From: Caulobacter sp. UNC279MFTsu5.1
GTDB lineage: Bacteria; Pseudomonadota; Alphaproteobacteria; Caulobacterales; Caulobacteraceae
Assembly (NCBI RefSeq): GCF_900114015.1
Contig: NZ_FORN01000029.1
Span: forward strand, 1-64,000
DNA: 64,000 nt
Direction of reading: 5' to 3'
Shown here: positions 29,989-37,603 of the stretch, one piece after another
How the letters are laid out: the number at the start of each line of letters is the position of its first letter
Position numbering within the stretch: position 1 is the first letter of the stretch
Position numbers and translations under genes: made by a program
Notes under the pieces: generated by a model
Told to the model about the DNA's origin: nothing
Database searches by the model: none
The model's input: the letters and a program-made list of their open reading frames with translations, nothing else

Positions 29989-32900
29989 ATGAAACGAACG
30001 ACCAAGCGCACGCGACTGCTCGGGGGCGGCGTATCGCTCCTGGCGATCGTGATCGCAGCGCCCAGCTTCGCCCAAACGGCCGGGCCGGCCGCCCCGGACA
30101 GCAGCACCCTTGACGAACTCGTGGTCACCGCGCGCCGCCGCGCGTTGGACAACGCCACCGAAATCAAGCGCAACGCCGACACCGTCGTCGACTCGATCGT
30201 CGCGGACGAAGCCGGCAAGCTGCCCGACACCTCGATCACCGAGGTGCTGCAACGCATTCCGGGCGTGACCATGTCGCGGTTCCAGAGCCTGGGCAGCCCC
30301 GACCAGTTCTCTTGGGAAGGCACGGGGGTCCAGATCCGCGGCCTCTCCGGCATCACCGGCATGCTGAACGGGCGCGAGATCTTCTCGGCCAACGGGGGCT
30401 CGGGCCTCAACTGGGGCGACGTCACGCCCGAACTCATGGCTGCGGTGAACGTCTACAAGGCCACCACCTCCGACCTGATCGAAGGGGGCACGGGCGGCGC
30501 GATCGACCTGCGCACCCACATGCCCTTCGACTACAACAAGCCGCAGTTGGACGTGTCGATGAGCGCCACCTATGGCGACTTCATCAAGAAGGCCTCGCCC
30601 GCCGGCTCGATACTGGTCACCAAACGCTGGGACACCAACATCGGCGAGTTTGGCGCCCTGCTCGACCTGGCCTCGACGCGTTATCGGTCGGCCGACAGCT
30701 TCATTCGCACCGAGCCCTACTACCCGAGCACCTTCAACGGCAAGACCGTCTACGTGCCTGGGGGTTTCAACTACGGCAACGACGATTTCGACCGCAAGCG
30801 CAAAGGGATCTACGCCGCGTTCCAATGGCGGCCGGTCCCCGAGTTGACGCTCTGGCAGACGGACTTCATCTCCAAGTACAACACCAAGGTCGGCGGCGGC
30901 GGCGTCTTCATGGACTCCAGCGGGCCTCAGGATGTCGTTAGCGGCGAATTCGACGCCGATGGCGTGTTCCAGCGGGGCGTCCTGCGCGGCTCCAACGCGG
31001 GCGGCTACTCCCCCGGCAATTCCAACAACCAAAATCCTGGAAAAAGCTGGACCGCCGATTATAGCGGCGGCTTCACCCTGGAGGCGGCCGACAACTTCCA
31101 GGTCAGCGGCGCGGTCCAGGTCGTCAACTCCAAGAACCAGAATCGCAGCTACGGCCTCGGCGTCGGTTCGGCGAGCATCCCCGAGATCAGCTTCGACACC
31201 GCGGGCGACGTTCCCACACCCAAGCTCAGCACGACCGCGCCGCTGCTGGACGCGGCCCAGGCCAACATCAACAACCTGGTCTACAATCAGACCCACAACA
31301 GCGGCCGGATGACCGCGGCCAACCTCGACCTGCAGTACGACATCGGCGACGGCTTCTTTCGCCAGCTGAAGGTCGGGGCGCGGATCGCCGACCGGTCGGA
31401 AAACGACAGCTTCACCGGCACCTACTGGTCCGCCACGGGCCGCGGCTGGAACGGCGTACCGCAGTCGACGGTCGCCACCTCGCCGGCGGAGGACTTCTAC
31501 GTCTACGACTTCCCCGACTTCTTCAAGGGCAAGCGGGACGCGCCGGGTCCGTACATCTTCGCAAGCCCGGGCGCGGCCACGCCCGAGAATCTGCTGCGCT
31601 ACACCGCCTGTGGGCCGCAGTTGGCCATGCGATGCAGCACCGATCCGACCAGCGCCGACTACAATGCAACGCGCACGCTCTACGGCGATCCGGTCAACCT
31701 GAACTTCGGCAACGCTCCCAATGCGGTGCTGACCAAGGTCGAGACCCGCAGCGCCTACGCCATGTTGCGGTTCGGCAGCGACGGGCTGGGGGCGCTTCCA
31801 GCCTTCACCGGCAACATCGGCGCGCGCGTCGTTCGCAATGAGATCAGCAGCACCGGCACCTTCACCTTCTCCGGCGGTACTGAATTCTATCGTACGCTCG
31901 CCGACGCTCAGGCGTCGCTGGCCCAGGTCGGCGGGCTCGACAACGTGGCGGCCTATCGCCTGGCCAATGGCCAGATGCCGCTCACCTACCAGACCGTGTC
32001 CAGTTCGACGACACGGTCCGAAACCAACCGCTACACCCGGGTCCTGCCGTCGCTGAACCTGACGTTCAAGCCGGACGACGCCTGGGTGGTGCGCGTGGCG
32101 CTGAACAAGACCCTCAGCCCGCCGAGCTACAACGACATCCGTTCGACCGGGAGCGGCGGCGTCTCGACCTCGGCCAACCCGCTCAACGGCACGAGCTCCA
32201 GCGGGGAGAACATCTCCCTGCCGACGATCTTCAACGGCTACACCTACAGCTCCGGCAACACCAAGCTCAAACCCGCGGTGTCGACGAACGCCGATTTCAG
32301 CGTCGAGTGGTATCCGAAGGCGGGGACGACGGCGCACATCGACGTCTTCGCCAAGAACATCAAGGACCTGATTATCTACAATGACATCAACACGCCGGCC
32401 GCGACCCTGTTCGGATCATCCCCGCCGCTGATCGTCAGCAACGGCGCCCTGGTGACCCTCCCGGGCAATGTGAGCGGGCAGGCCAATTACAACGCCACCG
32501 AAACCTCCAAGATTCGAGGGGTCGAACTGGGCGGCCGGAGCTATTTCGACCAGCTCCCGGGTGCATTGCGGGGCCTGGGTCTGGAAGCCAACTTCACCTA
32601 TATCGACAGCAAATCGCCCAGCACCCGGGCGCGCGACATGAACGGCGCGCCAATCACCGACCTGCCGATCGTCGGCCTGTCGAAATACAACTACAACGTC
32701 AACCTTCTCTACGACTACGGCCGCTGGAGCGCCCGCCTGGCCTACAACTGGCGTAGCCGATACCTGGCCACGACCACTGGCAACGGCACGACCAACAGCT
32801 ATACGGCCGCGAACGGCGCCAGCGTCTCATACGCTCTTCCCGTCTACGTCGCCGACATGGGGCAGCTCGACGGCAGCGTCAGCTACAAGCTCAACGACCA

Positions 32901-33042
32901 CGCCCAACTGTCGGCGGACTTCACCAACTTGCTCAACGTGATTTCGCGCACGGAGATGGAGATCCTGCCGGGCAAGGTTGTGACGCGAAGCTGGTTCATC
33001 AATGACCGCCGGGTCTCGGCCAGCCTGAGGCTGAGCTTCTAG
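29989..33042 (+). CDS. TonB-dependent receptor for galactoside uptake
   Basis: A 1017-residue outer-membrane receptor. A signal peptide (about 1-29, ending PSFAQ) is followed by the TonB-box region LDELVVTARR, a plug domain with ADEAGKLPDTSITEVLQRIPGV and VQIRGLSGITGMLNGREIFS, and a long beta barrel ending in the aromatic C-terminus SLRLSF. The size and EAGKLPD segment are typical of carbohydrate receptors in Caulobacter and Xanthomonas. GGGAG lies six bases before the ATG at 29989. Downstream glycosidases suggest an alpha/beta-galactoside substrate. A LacI-type operator lies upstream, and a hairpin separates it from the halogenase genes. Confidence 0.93.
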   Translation: MKRTTKRTRLLGGGVSLLAIVIAAPSFAQTAGPAAPDSSTLDELVVTARRRALDNATEIKRNADTVVDSIVADEAGKLPDTSITEVLQRIPGVTMSRFQSLGSPDQFSWEGTGVQIRGLSGITGMLNGREIFSANGGSGLNWGDVTPELMAAVNVYKATTSDLIEGGTGGAIDLRTHMPFDYNKPQLDVSMSATYGDFIKKASPAGSILVTKRWDTNIGEFGALLDLASTRYRSADSFIRTEPYYPSTFNGKTVYVPGGFNYGNDDFDRKRKGIYAAFQWRPVPELTLWQTDFISKYNTKVGGGGVFMDSSGPQDVVSGEFDADGVFQRGVLRGSNAGGYSPGNSNNQNPGKSWTADYSGGFTLEAADNFQVSGAVQVVNSKNQNRSYGLGVGSASIPEISFDTAGDVPTPKLSTTAPLLDAAQANINNLVYNQTHNSGRMTAANLDLQYDIGDGFFRQLKVGARIADRSENDSFTGTYWSATGRGWNGVPQSTVATSPAEDFYVYDFPDFFKGKRDAPGPYIFASPGAATPENLLRYTACGPQLAMRCSTDPTSADYNATRTLYGDPVNLNFGNAPNAVLTKVETRSAYAMLRFGSDGLGALPAFTGNIGARVVRNEISSTGTFTFSGGTEFYRTLADAQASLAQVGGLDNVAAYRLANGQMPLTYQTVSSSTTRSETNRYTRVLPSLNLTFKPDDAWVVRVALNKTLSPPSYNDIRSTGSGGVSTSANPLNGTSSSGENISLPTIFNGYTYSSGNTKLKPAVSTNADFSVEWYPKAGTTAHIDVFAKNIKDLIIYNDINTPAATLFGSSPPLIVSNGALVTLPGNVSGQANYNATETSKIRGVELGGRSYFDQLPGALRGLGLEANFTYIDSKSPSTRARDMNGAPITDLPIVGLSKYNYNVNLLYDYGRWSARLAYNWRSRYLATTTGNGTTNSYTAANGASVSYALPVYVADMGQLDGSVSYKLNDHAQLSADFTNLLNVISRTEMEILPGKVVTRSWFINDRRVSASLRLSF

Positions 33043-33067
33043 CCGTCGGCCCTTGCGGTCAGGGCGA

Positions 33068-33096
33068 AGGCGCGGCCCTCCAGAGGGGCCGCGCCT
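33068..33096. terminator. hairpin after TonB receptor (partial terminator)
   Basis: AGGCGCGGCCC pairs exactly with GGGCCGCGCCT around seven bases, 25 bases after the receptor stop. CTCGTCTTATGAT follows. It could end most receptor transcripts and lower expression of the downstream genes, or protect the receptor mRNA 3' end. Confidence 0.5.
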
Positions 33097-33181
33097 CGTC
33101 TTATGATACGATTGACCGCTCCGGACCAATCCGATGGACAAGCGGCCCAGCGAATGGGACGTCGCAGGGGGGGAGACGAAC

Positions 33182-34738
33182 ATGGCCAAACAGATCCTGA
33201 TCGTCGGCGGCGGCACGGCGGGCTGGCTGACGGCCTGTTACCTGGCGCGCATGATCGGCGGTCGCGAGGCCCAGGGGGCCAGAATCACGCTTGTCGAATC
33301 CGAGGACATTGGGATCATCGGCGTCGGCGAAGGCACCTTTCCCAGCATTCGCAAGACCCTCAAGCGCATCGAGCTCGACGAGGCCGCGCTGATCCGCGAC
33401 GCCAACGCCACGTTCAAGCAGGGCATCCGCTTCGACAACTGGCGCCACGCGCCTTCGGTCGAGCCGACCGATCGCTACTACCACCCGTTCCAGACCGCCG
33501 ATCAGCATACCGACCTTGATCTCTTGCCTTACTGGCTGCTGGGCGCGGCCGGCGATGCGCCCTGGTCCCGGGTCGGCACCGTCCAGCAGGCGGTGATCGA
33601 CGCGCATCGCGCGCCCAAGCTGATCGAGCACCCCGACTATGCCGGTCCCCTGGCCTACGCCTACCACTTCGATGCGGTGGCGTTCGGCCAGTTGCTGCGC
33701 CGCCACGCCCTGGAGCGCGGCGTGACGCGGATCGCCGACACCATCGATGCGGTGCGGCTGGCCCCCGACGGCGCGATCGAGTCCTTGACGGCTCGCGCCT
33801 CGGGCCGGCTCGAGGCGGATCTCTACATCGACTGCACCGGCTTCCGCGCCCAGCTGATCGGCCAGGCGCTGGGTTCGCCGTTCACCTCCTACCGTAATCA
33901 GCTGTTCTGCGACCGGGCCCTGGCTGTCCAACTGCCCTATGCGCGGCCCGACGTCCCGATCGCCTCGTGCACCATCTCAACCGCCCAGGAAAGCGGCTGG
34001 ACCTGGGACATCGGCCTGCAGGAACGCCGCGGCGTCGGCTACGTCTTCTCCTCGGCCCACACCTCCGAGACGCGGGCGGCCGAGGTGCTCAGCGCCTACG
34101 CTGGCGTCCCCGTCGACCGACTCGAGCCGCGGCTCCTGAAGTTCGAGGCGGGCTTCCGCCACGTCCAGTGGCGCAAGAACTGTGTCGCCATCGGTCTTTC
34201 CGCCGGCTTCATCGAGCCGCTGGAGGCCACCGGCATCGGCTTCGCCGAGATCGCCGCCCTGATCCTGGTCAACCTGTTCCCGTGGGCGGGCGAGTACGAC
34301 CAGGCCGCCGCCCAGTTCAACGCCCAGATGCGGCGCCGCTACGACCACGTCATCGACTTCATCAAGCTGCACTACTGCCTCAGCAAGCGCGAGGACACCG
34401 ACTTCTGGCGTGACAACCGCGCGTCCGCCTCGATCTCCGACAGCCTGAAGACCAAGCTCGACATCTGGCGCTGGCGACCGCCGTCCTTTCTCGACGTCGA
34501 CCTGAGCCACGACATCTTCATCGCGCCGAACTGGCAGTACGTCCTGTACGGCATGGGCTTCCGCACCGACATCTCGGGCCGGGCCGGCGCGCTACGCTAC
34601 CACGACGCGGCCCGGGAGGAGTTCGCGAACATCCGCGAGCAGTCCCGCAACGCCCTACGGATAATGCCCGACCATCGCGCCCTGGTCGAAGAGGTGCGCC
34701 GCGCCGGCTTCCGACGCCCCATGGCGGGCGCCCGATGA
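33182..34738 (+). CDS. tryptophan-halogenase-like flavoprotein 1
   Basis: A 518-residue FAD-dependent protein of the PrnA family. The FAD loop GGGTAGW is at 9-15. The active-site lysine is K79 in ATFKQGIRF, the same number as in PrnA. The family motif W-x-W-x-I-P appears as WTWDIG (273-278), so its proline is glycine. The segment PLEATGI stands where halogenases have PLEST. True halogenase activity is doubtful: such genes commonly accompany TonB receptors in glycan loci, where the substrate is unknown. The ATG at 33182 has GGGGAG six bases upstream. The next gene overlaps by four bases. Confidence 0.85.
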   Translation: MAKQILIVGGGTAGWLTACYLARMIGGREAQGARITLVESEDIGIIGVGEGTFPSIRKTLKRIELDEAALIRDANATFKQGIRFDNWRHAPSVEPTDRYYHPFQTADQHTDLDLLPYWLLGAAGDAPWSRVGTVQQAVIDAHRAPKLIEHPDYAGPLAYAYHFDAVAFGQLLRRHALERGVTRIADTIDAVRLAPDGAIESLTARASGRLEADLYIDCTGFRAQLIGQALGSPFTSYRNQLFCDRALAVQLPYARPDVPIASCTISTAQESGWTWDIGLQERRGVGYVFSSAHTSETRAAEVLSAYAGVPVDRLEPRLLKFEAGFRHVQWRKNCVAIGLSAGFIEPLEATGIGFAEIAALILVNLFPWAGEYDQAAAQFNAQMRRRYDHVIDFIKLHYCLSKREDTDFWRDNRASASISDSLKTKLDIWRWRPPSFLDVDLSHDIFIAPNWQYVLYGMGFRTDISGRAGALRYHDAAREEFANIREQSRNALRIMPDHRALVEEVRRAGFRRPMAGAR

Positions 34739-36294
34739 GCCCCGCAGGGACGCGCCAGGGCCCGATCCGCCGCGTCGTCATCGTCGGCGGCGGTACGTCG
34801 GGCTGGATGGCCGCCGCCGCCCTGGCGCGCCTGGCTCCCCGCGACGTCACGGTGACCCTGGTCGAATCCGACGATATCGGCACGATCGGCGTCGGCGAGG
34901 CGACCATCCCCACCCTGCACGACTTCAACGCCTTGCTCGGCATCGACGAGGACCAGTTCGTCCGCCAGACGCGGGCGACGTTCAAGCTGGGCATCCAGTT
35001 CGAGAACTGGGGTCAGGTCGGCGAGACCTACATCCACCCCTTTGGGGTCCATGGCCGCACCACGCCGGAATACAAGTTTCACCAGCTGTGGCTGCGCCTG
35101 GCCCACGAGGCGGGCGAGGACGCGGCCCGCCGCGCCGCGATCGGCGACCTTGCCGACTACAACCTGGGCGCCGTCGCCGCGCGCCTGGGGCGCTTTGATC
35201 GCCCGCGCGGCGGGAGCGACAGCGTCCTGAGCACGATCCGCTACGCCTTCCACTTCGACGCCGGCCTCTACGCCCGCTACCTGCGCAACTATGCCGAACG
35301 GGGCGGCGTTCGACGGCTGGAGGGCGTCGTCGTCGATGTGGCGATGCGGCCAGACGACGGCTTCGTCCAATCGGTGCAATTGCGGGACGGCCGCGTCGTG
35401 GAGGGCGATCTCTTCATTGACTGCAGCGGCTTTCGCGGACTGCTCATCAACCAGGCGCTGGGCGTGGGCTATGTCGATTGGAGCCGCTATCTGCCCTGCG
35501 ACCGCGCCGTGGCGCTCCCGCGCCGCCGGGTCGCGCCGCCTGACCCGTTCACCCGCGCCACGGCTGACCTGGCCGGCTGGCGCTGGCGCATTCCCCTGCA
35601 GCACCGCATGGGCACAGGCTATGTCTATTGCAGCGAGCACCTTGAAGACCAGGCCGCGGCCGACCGTCTGATCTCCCAAGGCGACGGCGAGCCGCTCGCC
35701 GAGCCTCGCCACTTGCGCTTCACCGCCGGCCATCGCGAGAGGTTCTGGGTCAAGAACTGCGTGGCGATCGGCCTGGCGGGCGGCTTCATCGAGCCGCTGG
35801 AGTCGACCAGCATCCATCTCGCCCAGATGGGGGTGGCGCGGCTCATGATGCTTTGGCCGGAATGCTCGTTCGACCCGGCCGAGATCGACCAGTACAACAC
35901 GGCCACGCGCCTGGAGTACGAGCAGACGCGGGACTTCATTGTCCTGCATTACAAGGCCACGCGGCGCGACGACACCGCCTTCTGGCGGCGTTGCGCGGCC
36001 ATGGAGATCCCCGACAGCCTCGCCCACAAGATGGCGCTGTTCAGGTCCGGCGGGCGCGTGTTCCGCTTCCACGACGACCTGTTCACCGAGGACAGTTGGT
36101 TGGCGGTGATGCTGGGCCAGGGCGTCATGCCCCGCAGCTACGACCGACTCGCCGACAGCCTGGACCGCGACCAGCTCGCCCGCAACATGGCCCGCCTGAA
36201 GGCCGTGACCCTCCAGGCCGCCCACGCCCTGCCGTCTCACGAGACCTTCATCCAGACCCACTGCGCGGCGACGCCAGACCGCATTGCGGGCTGA
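34735..36294 (+). CDS. tryptophan-halogenase-like flavoprotein 2
   Basis: A 519-residue homologue of the preceding gene. The FAD loop GGGTSGW lies at 18-24, the lysine is K84 in ATFKLGIQF, the motif W-x-W-x-I-P is intact as WRWRIP (282-287), and PLEST is present. It keeps all the features the first copy has lost. Its start overlaps the first copy's stop (ATGA), so the two are translated together and may work as a pair. A secreted alpha-galactosidase follows after 38 bases. The acceptor is unknown. Confidence 0.87.
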   Translation: MSPAGTRQGPIRRVVIVGGGTSGWMAAAALARLAPRDVTVTLVESDDIGTIGVGEATIPTLHDFNALLGIDEDQFVRQTRATFKLGIQFENWGQVGETYIHPFGVHGRTTPEYKFHQLWLRLAHEAGEDAARRAAIGDLADYNLGAVAARLGRFDRPRGGSDSVLSTIRYAFHFDAGLYARYLRNYAERGGVRRLEGVVVDVAMRPDDGFVQSVQLRDGRVVEGDLFIDCSGFRGLLINQALGVGYVDWSRYLPCDRAVALPRRRVAPPDPFTRATADLAGWRWRIPLQHRMGTGYVYCSEHLEDQAAADRLISQGDGEPLAEPRHLRFTAGHRERFWVKNCVAIGLAGGFIEPLESTSIHLAQMGVARLMMLWPECSFDPAEIDQYNTATRLEYEQTRDFIVLHYKATRRDDTAFWRRCAAMEIPDSLAHKMALFRSGGRVFRFHDDLFTEDSWLAVMLGQGVMPRSYDRLADSLDRDQLARNMARLKAVTLQAAHALPSHETFIQTHCAATPDRIAG

Positions 36295-36332
36295 AGCCGC
36301 CAGGGCGCCCTTCCAACACCAAAGGATTTTTC

Positions 36333-37547
36333 ATGCCTCCCCTCCACAAGCATCGCGGCGCCTTGCTGCTCGCCAGCCTCCTGACGCTCGCCCTGGCCGG
36401 CGCGCCGCCCGTCCTGGCCGCGGACAAGGAGCCGCCGCCGCGCGTCGCCAACGGCCTGGCCAAGACGCCGCCGATGGGCTGGAACAGCTGGAACAAGTTC
36501 GCCTGCAACATCGACGAGGCGACGGTCCGCCGGATCGCCGACGCCATGGCGTCCAACGGCATGAAGGACGCCGGCTACGAATACGTCGTGATCGACGACT
36601 GCTGGCACGGCCCGCGCGACGCTGGCGGCTTCATCACCTACGACGCCAAGCGCTTTCCCAGCGGCATCAAGGCCCTTTCGGACTATGTGCACGCCAAGGG
36701 CCTGAAGTTCGGCATCTATTCCGACGCCGGGCGGCTGACCTGCGGCGGCCGGCCGGGCAGCCAGGGGCACGAGTTCCAGGACGCCAAGACCTATGCCGAG
36801 TGGGGCGTGGACTATCTGAAATACGACTGGTGTTCGACGGGAACGCGTAACGCCGAGGAGGCCTACACCCTGATGGCCGACGCCCTGCGGGAGAGCGGCC
36901 GCGACATCGTCTTTTCGATGTGCGAGTGGGGCACGGCCAAGCCGTGGCTGTGGGCCGCCAACGTCGGCAACCTCTGGCGCACCACCGGCGACATCACCGA
37001 CAAGTGGGACGGCAAGCACGGCTATTCCCTGGGCGTCCTGCCCATCGTCGACGCCAACGAGCCGCTCCATCCGTTCGCCGGCCCGGGCCACTGGAATGAT
37101 CCCGACATGCTGGAGGTCGGCAACGGCGGCCTGACCGACACCGAATACCGCTCGCACTTCAGCCTATGGGCGCTGATGGCCGCGCCGCTGATCGCCGGCA
37201 ACGACGTCGCCAACATGGATGAGGCCACGCGCGCCATCCTGCTGAACAAGGCGGTGATCGCCGTGAACCAGGACCCGCTCGGCGTCCAGGGCCGCCGCGT
37301 CCGCGACGACGGCGACCTGGAGGTCTGGTCCAAGCCGCTGGCCGACGGCGGCCGTGCGGTGATCCTGTTCAACCGCGGCGCCGAGACCAAGCCGATCGCC
37401 GTGGACTGGACTGAACTCGGCTATCCCGCGACGCTGAAGGCCGGGGTCCGCGATCTCTGGGCGCACAAGGACCTGGGCAAAATGACCGGCCGGTTCTCGG
37501 CGAACGTGCCGTCGCACGGCGTGGTCATGGTCACCCTGCGACCCTAA
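36333..37547 (+). CDS. secreted alpha-galactosidase, GH27
   Basis: A 404-residue GH27 enzyme. A signal peptide (about 1-30, ending PPVLAA) precedes TPPMGWNSWNKFACNI, the GH27 hallmark. The nucleophile is D165 in LKYDWCSTG, the acid/base is D220 in WRTTGDI by alignment with human alpha-galactosidase, and HWNDPDMLEVG follows. The C-terminal beta domain is present, so length is normal. It would release terminal alpha-galactose from oligosaccharides in the periplasm. The ATG has AAAGGA six bases upstream. It lies between the halogenase-like pair and a GH2 enzyme. Confidence 0.93.
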   Translation: MPPLHKHRGALLLASLLTLALAGAPPVLAADKEPPPRVANGLAKTPPMGWNSWNKFACNIDEATVRRIADAMASNGMKDAGYEYVVIDDCWHGPRDAGGFITYDAKRFPSGIKALSDYVHAKGLKFGIYSDAGRLTCGGRPGSQGHEFQDAKTYAEWGVDYLKYDWCSTGTRNAEEAYTLMADALRESGRDIVFSMCEWGTAKPWLWAANVGNLWRTTGDITDKWDGKHGYSLGVLPIVDANEPLHPFAGPGHWNDPDMLEVGNGGLTDTEYRSHFSLWALMAAPLIAGNDVANMDEATRAILLNKAVIAVNQDPLGVQGRRVRDDGDLEVWSKPLADGGRAVILFNRGAETKPIAVDWTELGYPATLKAGVRDLWAHKDLGKMTGRFSANVPSHGVVMVTLRP

Positions 37548-37603
37548 GCCCCCGCACCATAGTCCCTCGACCCAGCCCGCTCCTCGCCGGACCAGGATCC
37601 ACC

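Noticed and set aside
29938-32337. 799-codon open frame on the minus strand inside the TonB receptor gene
   Set aside because: It is a shadow of the receptor in GC-rich DNA. The product is low-complexity (many Gly, Val, Asp, Arg) with no domain, while the plus-strand frame has a clear signal peptide, plug and barrel.
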